From Chitinophaga silvisoli (GTDB lineage: Bacteria; Bacteroidota; Bacteroidia; Chitinophagales; Chitinophagaceae): a stretch of DNA of 64,000 nt. Both the position numbers and the translations under genes were made by a program. The DNA is taken from contig NZ_QTJV01000004.1 in the NCBI RefSeq assembly GCF_003412465.1, positions 620,001-684,000 of the forward strand. The letters are read 5' to 3'. Positions 44,391 to 53,052 of this stretch are shown one piece after another. The notes below the pieces were generated by a model, which had not been told where the DNA came from, did no database searches, and worked only from the letters and a program-made list of their open reading frames with translations. How positions within the stretch are numbered: position 1 is the stretch's first letter; each line of letters starts with the position of its first letter.

Positions 44391-44421
44391 AAACGACTGC
44401 CTTTCCAGGCAGTCGTTTTTT
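44391..44421 (+). terminator. Strong terminator just before xseA
   Basis: AAACGACTGCCT (44391-44402), loop TTTC/TTCC, AGGCAGTCGTTTTTT. It has no gene immediately upstream, so it ends either read-through from the regulator or an unannotated small RNA. Confidence 0.8.
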
Positions 44422-44426
44422 GTTAC

Positions 44427-44434
44427 TACCTTTG
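44427..44434 (+). promoter_or_regulatory. -7 element of xseA
   Basis: TACCTTTG matches TAnnTTTG and ends 8 bp before the TTG start at 44443, leaving a leader of only a few bases. Confidence 0.5.
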
Positions 44435-44442
44435 TCCTCACT

Positions 44443-45879
44443 TTGAGTACGCAACAATACATAACGTTATCACAACTGGCCGCCCACATACAGGGAACTA
44501 TTAAAAACGCTTTTTCCCGTCAAAGCAGCTGGGTAGTGGCCGATATCACCAGCCACTCCTTCTATCCTGCCAAAGGTTATCACTACTTTGACCTGGTGGA
44601 AAAAGATCCCCGTACCCACCAGCTCACCGCCAAAATCTCCGCTACCGCATGGGGAAACGGCAGCAACCGGATCAGGGATTTCGAAACTACCACCGGACAG
44701 CGTTTTGGCAATGACATGCATGTGCTGATACAGGTACAGGTGGAATACCACGCGGTATACGGCCTCAAATTGTCCCTGCTGGATATAGACCCCAGCTACA
44801 CTATCGGACAGCTGGAACAGCAGAAACAAGCCACTTTACAGCGCCTCGTCACCGAGTGTGGAGACATCGTGCAGCAGGTCGCCGACGGCTACCTCACACG
44901 CAATAAAAAACTCCCCCTCACGGCCGTGCTGCAAAAGATTGCTGTCATCTCCTCCCCTTCTTCCGCCGGCTACCAGGATTTTATGCACACCCTCCAGGCA
45001 AACGCCCATGGCTATATTTTCCATACCGACAATTACTTCACTACCGTCCAGGGCGAAGCCAATGCCGCACAGGTATGTGCACAACTCCAGGCAGTAGAAG
45101 ATGCAGGGAAACATTATGATGCTGTCGTCATCATCAGAGGAGGCGGTGCCCAAACAGATCTCTTACTCTTTGATCAATACCAACTGGGTAAAGCAGTAGC
45201 AGGATTTCCCATTCCTGTCATCACCGGTATCGGCCACCATAAGAACGAAACCATCACTGATATGATGGCACATACAGCGACCAAAACGCCTACCCGCGCA
45301 GCAGAACTGATCATTGCCCATAACAGGCAGTTTGAAGATGCCCTGATCAGCACCCAAAAACAACTGATCATTCGCTTACAACAATCCGTCTCCGGCAAAC
45401 AACAACAATTGTCTGCCCTCAACAACGCGATTATCAACAGGAGCAGGGATGTCCTGATCCGGCAAAAAGAAAGCCTCATCAGGTATCAACAATTCATCCC
45501 ACAGCAAGCCCGCCACCTCTTGCTAAAACAAAGAAATGGCATGATACAGCTCTCCGGACAAGTATTATCCAAACCCAAACAATTAACCGCCTCGAGGTTA
45601 CAGGACCTGTCCTACCTCCGGCAAAACATACATGCCTTTAGCCGTAAACTACTGCAACAGCAGCAACAAAAGCTACAGCACCACGAAACCGTTGTACGCC
45701 TCATGAGCCCAACGGCCCTGTTACAAAAAGGGTTTGCACTGGTCTACCACCAGGGTAAACTGATTACAAATACCAGCGCCTTACAAACAGGAGAAGACAT
45801 CACCGTACAAATGGTTGATGCCTCCGTACAGGCCACTGTTCAATCAATCAACAAAGATGGAAACGAATCTCACATATGA
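44443..45879 (+). CDS. xseA: Exodeoxyribonuclease VII large subunit
   Basis: A 478-residue cytoplasmic nuclease subunit that, with XseB, degrades single-stranded DNA to short oligonucleotides in repair. The N-terminal OB fold reads YITLSQLAAHIQGTIKNAF and WVVADITSHSFYPAKGYHYF. The catalytic domain holds IAVISSPSSAGYQDFMHTL, DAVVIIRGGGAQTDLLLFD and PVITGIGHHKNETITDMMAH, then a long coiled coil and ALLQKGFALVYHQGKLI. No ATG is available near the N-terminus, and TTG at 44443 places the start exactly before the conserved YITLSQL. It overlaps xseB by 23 bp, so the two are translationally coupled. Confidence 0.95.
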   Translation: MSTQQYITLSQLAAHIQGTIKNAFSRQSSWVVADITSHSFYPAKGYHYFDLVEKDPRTHQLTAKISATAWGNGSNRIRDFETTTGQRFGNDMHVLIQVQVEYHAVYGLKLSLLDIDPSYTIGQLEQQKQATLQRLVTECGDIVQQVADGYLTRNKKLPLTAVLQKIAVISSPSSAGYQDFMHTLQANAHGYIFHTDNYFTTVQGEANAAQVCAQLQAVEDAGKHYDAVVIIRGGGAQTDLLLFDQYQLGKAVAGFPIPVITGIGHHKNETITDMMAHTATKTPTRAAELIIAHNRQFEDALISTQKQLIIRLQQSVSGKQQQLSALNNAIINRSRDVLIRQKESLIRYQQFIPQQARHLLLKQRNGMIQLSGQVLSKPKQLTASRLQDLSYLRQNIHAFSRKLLQQQQQKLQHHETVVRLMSPTALLQKGFALVYHQGKLITNTSALQTGEDITVQMVDASVQATVQSINKDGNESHI

Positions 45880-46060
45880 AGCAGCTTATAAAGAACTGCA
45901 ACAGATAGCCAGGGAAATAGAAACGGAATCAGTTTCCGTGGATGTGCTCGCAGCCAGGGTAAAACGGGCTTCGGAACTGATCACCTTTTGCCAGGCACGC
46001 CTCAGGGCCACCGAGGCAGAAGTGGAAAACATCATCCAACAAATGACTATCTCCCAATAA
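45857..46060 (+). CDS. xseB: Exodeoxyribonuclease VII small subunit
   Basis: A 67-residue helical-hairpin partner of XseA. LTYEAAYKELQQIAREIETE and SVSVDVLAARVKRASELITF with CQARLRATEAEVENI are the family helices. I start at ATG 45857 (METNLTYEAAY), since the 14 residues before it in frame have no family match and lie within xseA. The size agrees with known XseB. It ends the operon, with a hairpin terminator a few bases downstream. Confidence 0.93.
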   Translation: METNLTYEAAYKELQQIAREIETESVSVDVLAARVKRASELITFCQARLRATEAEVENIIQQMTISQ

Positions 46061-46067
46061 CATCCAC

Positions 46068-46107
46068 GGAATTTTTGGATTCGCCTTCGGCAAATCCAAA
46101 AATTCCG
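46068..46107 (+). terminator. Terminator of xseAB
   Basis: Long stem GGAATTTTTGGATT / AATCCAAAAATTCC with a GCC-TTC-GGC tip, directly after the xseB stop. A clear T-run after the stem is missing, so efficiency is uncertain. Confidence 0.7.
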
Positions 46108-46339
46108 CCCAAACCCTACTCAAAAAGGTAACCCAATCAACCATCATTTTTAAGCTCCCTTTAAGCTTCCTCCATTCGCAATCCCCCATCCACCAAACAT
46201 TTCCCCCTCAAATTCTGTTATTTCCTTTTTAATAATATAATTAAAAACGGGTTAAAATCAACCGCCCGCCTTTAAAGCATTCACACCATTATTGAAATTT
46301 GCACTTATTGACTAATAAAATGCGGACAAACAGCATCAC

Positions 46340-47596
46340 ATGAAGAAGCTCTTCCTATTGGCTGTAGTAACCAGTGTACTCACATGTATACACTACGTTG
46401 CTGTCGCCCAAACCAACTTCACACTGGCAGCGGCCATCGATACCGCCAGAACAAACAGCCCGGTGCTTAAGGCCCAGTACATGAACATCGCTGCCGCCCA
46501 GGCCGATGTAGTGACTGCCAAACTCCGGCCCAATCCCAACCTGAATAACCAGACCTTACAACTGGCCAATTCTGCACACTTCGCCCCCAATACCCGCTGG
46601 TCAAACAACTCAAACCGGCAGGTATGGTATCAGCTCACTAAACCTATTCAGTGGCCTAACCAGCGTAAGTACAAAATTGAAACAGCATCAAAGGATGTTA
46701 CAGTAGCGGACAATGAATACCAGGAAAACGTACGCAACCTCTCCCTCAACGTAGGTAGTAGCTGGATCTCCTGCTGGGTCCTCAAAAAGAGACTCGCCCT
46801 CCTGCAGGATAGCAAAGGCAACCTCGACACCCTCGTTAAGATCAATGAACTGCGCTACAAAAACCAGGTAATCACTCAAACAGACCTGGCACGTACCAAA
46901 GTATTGCTGGATCAGTACAACCTGCAACTAAGCGTATTCCAGCAGGACTACATGAACGAACTGCAAAACCTGCGCCTCCTAACCGGTATTCCCTCCAATG
47001 TGGATATCGATACCATGAGCGAAGTGCAGACACTTACTCCCAATGCTACCCTGGATAGCCTGATCGCACAAACACTGGACAACCGCTCCGACGTTGTACT
47101 TGCTAAAAGTGCCATCGACGAGCGCAACAGCAACGTGAACTACCAGAAAACACTGGCTGTACCACAACCACAGGTAGGTATCATCTACAACCCGCAAAAC
47201 TCTGTGCCCTACATCGGCTTCTATGCAGCTATCGACCTTCCCTTCTTTAACAGGAACCAGGGCGAAATCAAAAAAGCATACGTTCAGGCACAACAGGCTA
47301 ACCAGGAATTGAATACCACCCAGCGCACTATTCAGACGGAAGTAACCAACGCGTATCACTCTTACCAGCTGCAAAAACAAAACCTGGCTAAGTTCAACGG
47401 CATCCTCTCCCAGTCTCAACAGATCCTGGACAATGTAAAGTATGCCTACCTCCGCGGTGGTACCACCATCATCGACTTCCTCGATGCACAGCGTAACTGG
47501 TATGATACACGCGGACTCTACTACGACGCACTGCAATCTTACTATCAAAGCTATATTCAACTTTTATTCGCTACGGGCCTTATAAACCAATTATAA
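46340..47596 (+). CDS. TolC-family outer-membrane efflux channel (CzcC-like)
   Basis: A 418-residue outer-membrane channel with a signal peptide (LLAVVTSVLTCIHYVAVAQ). Helical hairpins typical of TolC/CzcC are seen twice: AAAIDTARTNSPVLKAQYMNIAAAQADVVTAK at the start of repeat 1, and a matching LIAQTLDNRSDVVLAKSAIDERNSNV at repeat 2; GGTTIIDFLDAQRNWYDTRG is the characteristic tail of the family. It opens the efflux operon, 3 bp before the adaptor gene. It should link the RND pump to the outside. No -7 element was recognised upstream. Both motif stretches are quoted partly; family call is firm. Confidence 0.92.
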   Translation: MKKLFLLAVVTSVLTCIHYVAVAQTNFTLAAAIDTARTNSPVLKAQYMNIAAAQADVVTAKLRPNPNLNNQTLQLANSAHFAPNTRWSNNSNRQVWYQLTKPIQWPNQRKYKIETASKDVTVADNEYQENVRNLSLNVGSSWISCWVLKKRLALLQDSKGNLDTLVKINELRYKNQVITQTDLARTKVLLDQYNLQLSVFQQDYMNELQNLRLLTGIPSNVDIDTMSEVQTLTPNATLDSLIAQTLDNRSDVVLAKSAIDERNSNVNYQKTLAVPQPQVGIIYNPQNSVPYIGFYAAIDLPFFNRNQGEIKKAYVQAQQANQELNTTQRTIQTEVTNAYHSYQLQKQNLAKFNGILSQSQQILDNVKYAYLRGGTTIIDFLDAQRNWYDTRGLYYDALQSYYQSYIQLLFATGLINQL

Positions 47597-47599
47597 TTT

Positions 47600-48625
47600 A
47601 TGCAACGCATTACCGGATATTTTTTAGTGGCCTCCCTCCTGCTGGCAGGATGTGGTCAGAAAGAACACAAAAAAGAAGTGACGGACGATCCCGGTCCTGC
47701 CATTACCAACAATGGACAGCAGATCACCTTCCCGGATACTGCTTCGGCCAACTTCTTCATCACCGAACCCGTAGGCGATTCCACCCTGAGTGGTACCCTG
47801 CACGCACCGGGCAAAGTTGCGGCAACCGTTGTCCGCTCCCAGGAAGGCGCGCAAAATGTAGTGCTGTTTGACAATCCGGATCTGGAAAGTGATTATACCC
47901 AACTGGTACAACATAAGATCAATGTCAATCACATCGAAGAAATCAATATCAAACAACGTAAAATAGAACTGGACCGCACCCAGGATCTCTTCGACCACGG
48001 TGCCGCCTCCGGCAAAGACCTGCTGGAAGCAAAATCCAACCTGGCCATGGAACAAACCAACCTGGCCAACGAAAAGGCACAACTCATCCAACATGAATCC
48101 GGCCTGAAATCAGGTGGTTTCGATCCCGAAATCCTTCGTGCCACCGCTCCAGGCAATGCCTTCGTAATCTGTGACATCCCTGAAACACAATTGAGCAACG
48201 TAAGCAAAGGAACCGCCTGCACTGTTATACTCTCTTCATTTCCTGACAAACCACTTGCAGGGAAAGTTGAGGCCATCGCCGATGTTATCGACAACGTTAC
48301 CCGTATGGTGAAACTGCGTATCCGGCTCTCAGCCCCGGACTCAGAGATCCGCGCGGGTATGTTTGCGATGGTCAACTTCACCGTTACCGCTTCTAACAAA
48401 GCAGGTGCTACAGGCTCCATCAACGTTTCAAGAGATGCCCTCATCACTGCTGAAGGTGTGAACTACGTGTTTGTAAAAACAACACCTACCACCTTCATTA
48501 GAAAACAAGTAAGCACCGGCCAGCAAATCGGCGACCGCGTAGCTGTTTATAATGGCCTTCAGAATGGCGACAATGTGGTGATCAAAGGTGTGATGCAGCT
48601 GAAAGGCTTAAGTTTCGGATACTAA
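47600..48625 (+). CDS. RND efflux membrane-fusion adaptor (CzcB-like lipoprotein)
   Basis: A 341-residue periplasmic adaptor that bridges the CzcA pump and TolC-type channel. Signal FLVASLLLAGC gives a lipidated Cys 18. The barrel-sandwich start GTLHAPGKVAATVV, the coiled hairpin QRKIELDRTQDLFDHGAASG with KDLLEAKSNLAMEQTNL, the lipoyl return ILRATAPGNAFVICDIPET, and the beta-barrel RAGMFAMVNFTV are in order. It lacks an extended His-rich metal-binding domain. The order channel-adaptor-DUF190-pump with short gaps indicates one transcript. Confidence 0.92.
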   Translation: MQRITGYFLVASLLLAGCGQKEHKKEVTDDPGPAITNNGQQITFPDTASANFFITEPVGDSTLSGTLHAPGKVAATVVRSQEGAQNVVLFDNPDLESDYTQLVQHKINVNHIEEINIKQRKIELDRTQDLFDHGAASGKDLLEAKSNLAMEQTNLANEKAQLIQHESGLKSGGFDPEILRATAPGNAFVICDIPETQLSNVSKGTACTVILSSFPDKPLAGKVEAIADVIDNVTRMVKLRIRLSAPDSEIRAGMFAMVNFTVTASNKAGATGSINVSRDALITAEGVNYVFVKTTPTTFIRKQVSTGQQIGDRVAVYNGLQNGDNVVIKGVMQLKGLSFGY

Positions 48626-48643
48626 CCAAAAACCTTTACCACA

Positions 48644-48949
48644 ATGTTACAGGCACAGATCTATATAGATAAAGATGAAGTTCATGGCTCCCAGCCACTA
48701 TACGAATACATCGTACAGTTCCTGCTCAAACAAAAAGTAGCCGGCGCTACCGCCTTTCGCGGCGTGATCGGATTTGGGGAACATCATCAGCTGAAACGCC
48801 CTGACAGCATCTTCAGTTTCGATGAACCACCAATCATGATCACCTTCATCGACGAAGAAGAAAAAGTGCTGCACACGCTGAAGGAACTACGCAAACGCGT
48901 CACCAGTGGGTTCATCATCACCACCAAAGTAGAACGATTCCAGATTTGA
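48644..48949 (+). CDS. DUF190 (PII-like) protein inside the metal-efflux operon
   Basis: A 101-residue protein of the DUF190 family, small alpha/beta proteins with a PII/GlnB-like ferredoxin fold that form trimers. Family text: ARIYI-like LQAQIYIDKDEVHGSQPLYE, then LLKQKVAGATAFRGVIGFGE and MITFIDEEEKVLHTLKELRK. DUF190 genes are often beside the fluoride channel gene crcB; here it lies 18 bp after the adaptor and 16 bp before the pump gene. By analogy with PII-type regulators (for example CutA-like and other trimeric proteins) it could bind a metal or nucleotide and modulate the pump; that is inference. Confidence 0.88.
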   Translation: MLQAQIYIDKDEVHGSQPLYEYIVQFLLKQKVAGATAFRGVIGFGEHHQLKRPDSIFSFDEPPIMITFIDEEEKVLHTLKELRKRVTSGFIITTKVERFQI

Positions 48950-48965
48950 CCGAAATTCTCCGACA

Positions 48966-51900
48966 ATGATTCGTAACCTTTTAATATTCTCTTTAAAAAA
49001 CAGGTGGGTTGTCATCCTCATGGGACTTGGCCTGATGGGTATCGGCTACTGGTGTTTTACCCAGCTGAAGATCGAAGCCTACCCGGATATCGCTGATACC
49101 AACGTCATCATCGTAGCCCAGTACCCTGGCCGCGCTGCTGAAGAGGTGGAACAACAAGTGACCATTCCCATCGAAAGGGCACTGCAAAACACCCCTAATG
49201 TACTCGACCGCCGTAGCCGTACTATCTTCGGCCTCAGCGTTGTACAGCTCACCTTCACCGATGGCACAGACGACTACTTCGCCCGCCAGCAGGTGAATGA
49301 AAGACTGGCTGCCGCCGAACTCCCCGATGGCGTTAACCCGGAACTCGCCCCCCTTACTACTGCCGTAGGTGAAATCCTCCGCTATGTAGTGGAAGCACCT
49401 CCCGGTTATACCCCCACGGAAATCCGTGACCTCCAGGATTGGGTGATCAAACCCTACCTCCTGCAGGTACCCGGTATCGCAGATATCACCACTTTCGGCG
49501 GCCCGCTGAAACAGTTTCATATCTTAACGTCACCCGATAAACTGCGTAAATATGACCTGACCCTGGAAGATGTAATCAGCGCCGTGCAGAAGAATAACCA
49601 GAATACAGGTGGTAACGTCATCAGCCGCGGTGAACAGGGTTTTGCCGTACGCGGTCTCGGTGCGGTAAAAACCGAAGCCGACATTCGCAATATCGTACTC
49701 AAAGCAGCCAACGGTAGCCCCGTGTACCTTCGCGATGTAGCCACCGTCGAAGTTGCACCTCCGCCTCCAAGCGGTGTCATGGGCTATACCTTCAATTCTA
49801 CAAAAACCAACGTCAGCAACGGTGTCGAAGGCATCATCCTGCTGCGCAGATACGAGAACCCAAGTGAAGTACTGAAGATCCTGAAAGAAAGAATCAAAGA
49901 CCTGGAAAGAGATGAACTGCCCAAAGGCGTACACCTCCGTACCCTCTACGATCGTAGCTTCCTCATCGACCACTCCCTGGAAACCGTAGGCCATACCCTG
50001 TTAGAAGGTGTGTCTATCGTTGTGATCATCCTGATCTTCTTCCTGGGTAGTTTGAGAAGCGCCCTGGTTGTAGCACTCACCATCCCTTTCTCACTCCTCT
50101 TTGCCTTCATATTGATGCGCTTAACAGGTATTCCGGCAAACCTCCTGTCACTCGGTGCAATCGACTTCGGTATCATCGTAGATGGGGCCTGCGTGATGGC
50201 CGAACACCTGATACGAACATACCGAACGGCACCACCGGAAGAAAAGAAACGTGGTATCATCGCACTGACCCTCCGCTCCTCTCAGGAAGTAGGCCGTGAA
50301 ATCTTCTTCTCCGTTACCATCATCATCCTGGCATACATGCCTATCCTGCTGATGACACGTGTAGAAGGTAAACTGTTCTCTCCAATGGCGCTGACCCTCG
50401 CATTTGCCGTAATCGGCTCTATGCTGGCTGCACTCACGCTCATACCGGTGCTGATCTCCTTTGCATTCAAAAAGGCATTTAATAACACCGATAAGCCCAT
50501 GAAGGAGCACAAAAACATTGTGCTGGACTTCCTGAGCAAACAGTATGGCAAACTCCTGGGCAAGACGCTGAAACGTCCTAAAACAACCGTACTGGCCGGC
50601 TTCGCAGTAGTCGTAATCTTAGTATTATTCGGGGCCAACTTAGGTTCTGAATTCTTACCCGAACTTGATGAAGGTTCTATCTTCCTCCGCGGTAACTTCC
50701 CTGCAGGTATCACCATCCAGGAGAATGCAAAATACTCCCCTAAAATCAGGGAAGTCATTGCAAAATACCCACAAATTGCTTTCGTCATCACCCAGGCAGG
50801 CCGTAATGACGATGGTACGGATCCATTCCCTACCAACCGTAATGAAATCCTCGTAGGACTGAAAGAATATAAACTGTGGAGCGATACGATTTCCAAAAAA
50901 CAACTGGTTACTGACATCAGGCATGACCTCGAAAAAGCCATGCCTTCTGTGAAGTTCTCCTCCGGTCAGCCCATCATTGACCAGGTTATGGAAATCGTAA
51001 CCGGTAGCGCAGCGGATCTCGCCATCTCCATTGTCGGTGACGACCTCACCATGATGCGTGCAAAAGCAGATACCATCGCCGATATCGTAAAACACATGCA
51101 GGGTTCCGAATCCGTAAATATTGAACAGGAAGGTCCGCAGGAACAGATTGCCATCAATATTAACCGTGAGAATGCTGCTCGTTTCGGTATCAACGTAGCC
51201 GATATCCAAAGCATGATCGAAGCCGCTATTGGTGGTAAAACCATCTCTACATTGTACGATGGTACCAAACGCTATGACCTCGTTATCCGCTATACTCCCG
51301 GCGAACGTAGCACTATCGAATCTCTCAAAAACCTGCAGGTGCCTTCTGCTACCGGTGCATTAATTCCCATGAACCAGCTGGCTGACATCAGCTATGTACA
51401 GGGACAGACGAACATCTACCGTTATAACAGCAAACGCATGGTGACGGTAAGAACCAATATCCGTGGCCGTGACCAGGGAGGTTTTGTAAGTGAAGTAGGC
51501 GAAAAGATCAATGCACAACTGCATATACCAAAAGGATACTCCATCATCTACGGTGGTCAGTATGAGAACCTGGAGCGTGCTGGTAAGCAATTGTCATTCA
51601 CCATTCCGCTTACCATCATCATGGTCTTCTTAGTATTGTTTATCCTCTTCAGAAATATGCCGCAAACGGTAGTGACCGTAAGCTGTATCCTCTTCGCACT
51701 CGCAGGTGGTATCGTAGCCCTGCTGATTCGTGGATACCACTTTAACGTATCTGCAGGTGTAGGCTTCGTGAGCATCTTCGGTATCTCGGTAATGGCAGGG
51801 GTACTCCTGGTCTCAGCCATCAACCGGCTTCGGGAAAAACCAGATCATACCTTGCAGGACAGCGTATTCCTGGGTGCCAAAGAACAGCTGAGCGCATTGT

Positions 51901-52112
51901 TATCCATCCTCATTGTAGCAATTGCCGGTCTGATCCCCGCAGCTACATCTTCAGGTATCGGTTCCGATGTACAGCGTCCCCTGGCTACAGTAATCATCGG
52001 TGGTCTCACAAGTACCCTGATCTTCGCGCCACTGCTCATTCCACCACTGTATGCATGGGTGGAACGAAACAGGAAAGCTAAGACCGTAAGTAAGGACGAA
52101 GAAATTGAATAG
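48966..52112 (+). CDS. Heavy-metal RND efflux pump (CzcA/CusA family)
   Basis: A 1048-residue inner-membrane proton antiporter. The RND layout is complete: transmembrane helix 1, a large periplasmic loop, helices 2-6 near residues 340-500, a second loop, and helices 8-12 ending near 1035. The fourth-helix motif AIDFGIIVDGACVMAEH (around residue 400) has the Asp-Phe-Gly...Asp-Gly-Ala pattern of Czc-type divalent-cation pumps (Zn, Co, Cd), not the Cus-type copper/silver pattern. YPDIADTNVIIVAQYPGRAAEEVEQQV at the start of the porter domain is standard. The last gene of the operon, with a bidirectional terminator after it. No metal sensor is encoded nearby. Confidence 0.94.
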   Translation: MIRNLLIFSLKNRWVVILMGLGLMGIGYWCFTQLKIEAYPDIADTNVIIVAQYPGRAAEEVEQQVTIPIERALQNTPNVLDRRSRTIFGLSVVQLTFTDGTDDYFARQQVNERLAAAELPDGVNPELAPLTTAVGEILRYVVEAPPGYTPTEIRDLQDWVIKPYLLQVPGIADITTFGGPLKQFHILTSPDKLRKYDLTLEDVISAVQKNNQNTGGNVISRGEQGFAVRGLGAVKTEADIRNIVLKAANGSPVYLRDVATVEVAPPPPSGVMGYTFNSTKTNVSNGVEGIILLRRYENPSEVLKILKERIKDLERDELPKGVHLRTLYDRSFLIDHSLETVGHTLLEGVSIVVIILIFFLGSLRSALVVALTIPFSLLFAFILMRLTGIPANLLSLGAIDFGIIVDGACVMAEHLIRTYRTAPPEEKKRGIIALTLRSSQEVGREIFFSVTIIILAYMPILLMTRVEGKLFSPMALTLAFAVIGSMLAALTLIPVLISFAFKKAFNNTDKPMKEHKNIVLDFLSKQYGKLLGKTLKRPKTTVLAGFAVVVILVLFGANLGSEFLPELDEGSIFLRGNFPAGITIQENAKYSPKIREVIAKYPQIAFVITQAGRNDDGTDPFPTNRNEILVGLKEYKLWSDTISKKQLVTDIRHDLEKAMPSVKFSSGQPIIDQVMEIVTGSAADLAISIVGDDLTMMRAKADTIADIVKHMQGSESVNIEQEGPQEQIAININRENAARFGINVADIQSMIEAAIGGKTISTLYDGTKRYDLVIRYTPGERSTIESLKNLQVPSATGALIPMNQLADISYVQGQTNIYRYNSKRMVTVRTNIRGRDQGGFVSEVGEKINAQLHIPKGYSIIYGGQYENLERAGKQLSFTIPLTIIMVFLVLFILFRNMPQTVVTVSCILFALAGGIVALLIRGYHFNVSAGVGFVSIFGISVMAGVLLVSAINRLREKPDHTLQDSVFLGAKEQLSALLSILIVAIAGLIPAATSSGIGSDVQRPLATVIIGGLTSTLIFAPLLIPPLYAWVERNRKAKTVSKDEEIE

Positions 52113-52140
52113 TCTAAGTGTTAAAATGAGCAATAAAACA

Positions 52141-52169
52141 AAAGCCCTTCGCGCAATGCGAAGGGCTTT
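52141..52169. terminator. Bidirectional terminator after the efflux operon
   Basis: AAAGCCCTTCGC / GCGAAGGGCTTT with a GCAAT loop, between the convergent pump gene and the CsgG-like gene. Confidence 0.88.
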
Positions 52170-52196
52170 GTTAATTAATTTATCTTGCTTAAATGA

Positions 52197-53006
52197 TTAG
52201 TTCTTCTTCCAGAATAATCCTGAAGGCTCACTCTCTAATTCACATTTCAGATTCGCTTTCTCTCCTACCTTCTTCGTGATATCCACACCACCTTCTATTA
52301 CATTCGCCACTGAAAAGTTCTCATCTTCCACCTTGGTAACAGTGATCTTACCCAAAGTTTTCTTACGCTGCATCACCTTTCCATCCACCGTAATCTCCGT
52401 CACCTCGTACACCCGGAATTCATCATTCACTTTCAAGCCTAACAGGGTACCTCCCGCTATCAATACCGAAGTAGCAGCACCCAGGCTATTCTTGTCTTCA
52501 ATCTCCGCTATAGATACCGTCAGCTTAAAGTTCTCTTTCATAAACTTCTCTACCTGTGACTTCGCATCACTGATCGCGCCGTCATAAGCATTCTTTCCTT
52601 TCCCGCTGGCATTGATGGTCGTAGTAGCGATCACATCACCACGCCCTGCATCTGTAACATTTAAAGTAAAGGAAATCTCCGCCACATTCGTGTTGGTCGT
52701 ACCTACGATCGGTACATTGGTTTGTCTCATCTCCATCGTTGCTTTCGCAATATTTCCGGAGATAATAAATTGAGCACCAGCCGCTTTGGATTGTTCAAAA
52801 GAAGTATCTGTTTGAGCAACCACTGTTAAACGCTTGTTTTTCAGGAACACATCTGTTACCGCATCCTGTATAGCGGTCACATTATTCGTATTCTGAGAAG
52901 CGCCGGACTGAAAACGGAGGATCCCTACCGTAGTTTTACTCTGAGCAAACGCCGAAGCTCCAAAAATAAAGCTGGCAAATGTGAAAATTACACTCTTCTT
53001 TGTCAT
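52197..53006 (-). CDS. Secreted CsgG/HfaB-like protein
   Basis: A 269-residue exported protein (signal FTFASFIFGASAFAQ). The core resembles CsgG/LpoB-type periplasmic domains: VGILRFQSGASQN, AIQDAVTDVFLKNKRLTVVAQ, QSKAAGAQFIISGNIAKA, and ISFTLNVTDAGRGDVIATTT with a final helix DAISDAKSQVEKFMKENF-like. A beta-rich C-terminal portion with VNDEFRVYEVTEITVDGKV follows. The signal lacks a lipobox, so it is not a lipidated CsgG, and no curli genes are present; role unknown. Its ATG follows a -7 element by 4 bp, separating it from the histidine kinase gene 46 bp upstream. Moderate certainty. Confidence 0.7.
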   Translation of the reverse strand: MTKKSVIFTFASFIFGASAFAQSKTTVGILRFQSGASQNTNNVTAIQDAVTDVFLKNKRLTVVAQTDTSFEQSKAAGAQFIISGNIAKATMEMRQTNVPIVGTTNTNVAEISFTLNVTDAGRGDVIATTTINASGKGKNAYDGAISDAKSQVEKFMKENFKLTVSIAEIEDKNSLGAATSVLIAGGTLLGLKVNDEFRVYEVTEITVDGKVMQRKKTLGKITVTKVEDENFSVANVIEGGVDITKKVGEKANLKCELESEPSGLFWKKN

Positions 53007-53010
53007 GGTT

Positions 53011-53018
53011 CAAAAATA
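53011..53018 (-). promoter_or_regulatory. -7 element directly before the CsgG-like gene
   Basis: TATTTTTG on the minus strand, 4 bp from the ATG at 53006; implies a leaderless transcript and transcription independent of the kinase gene. Confidence 0.55.
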
Positions 53019-53052
53019 AGGACTTCTATTAATATGTTGGCATTAAAAAAGA

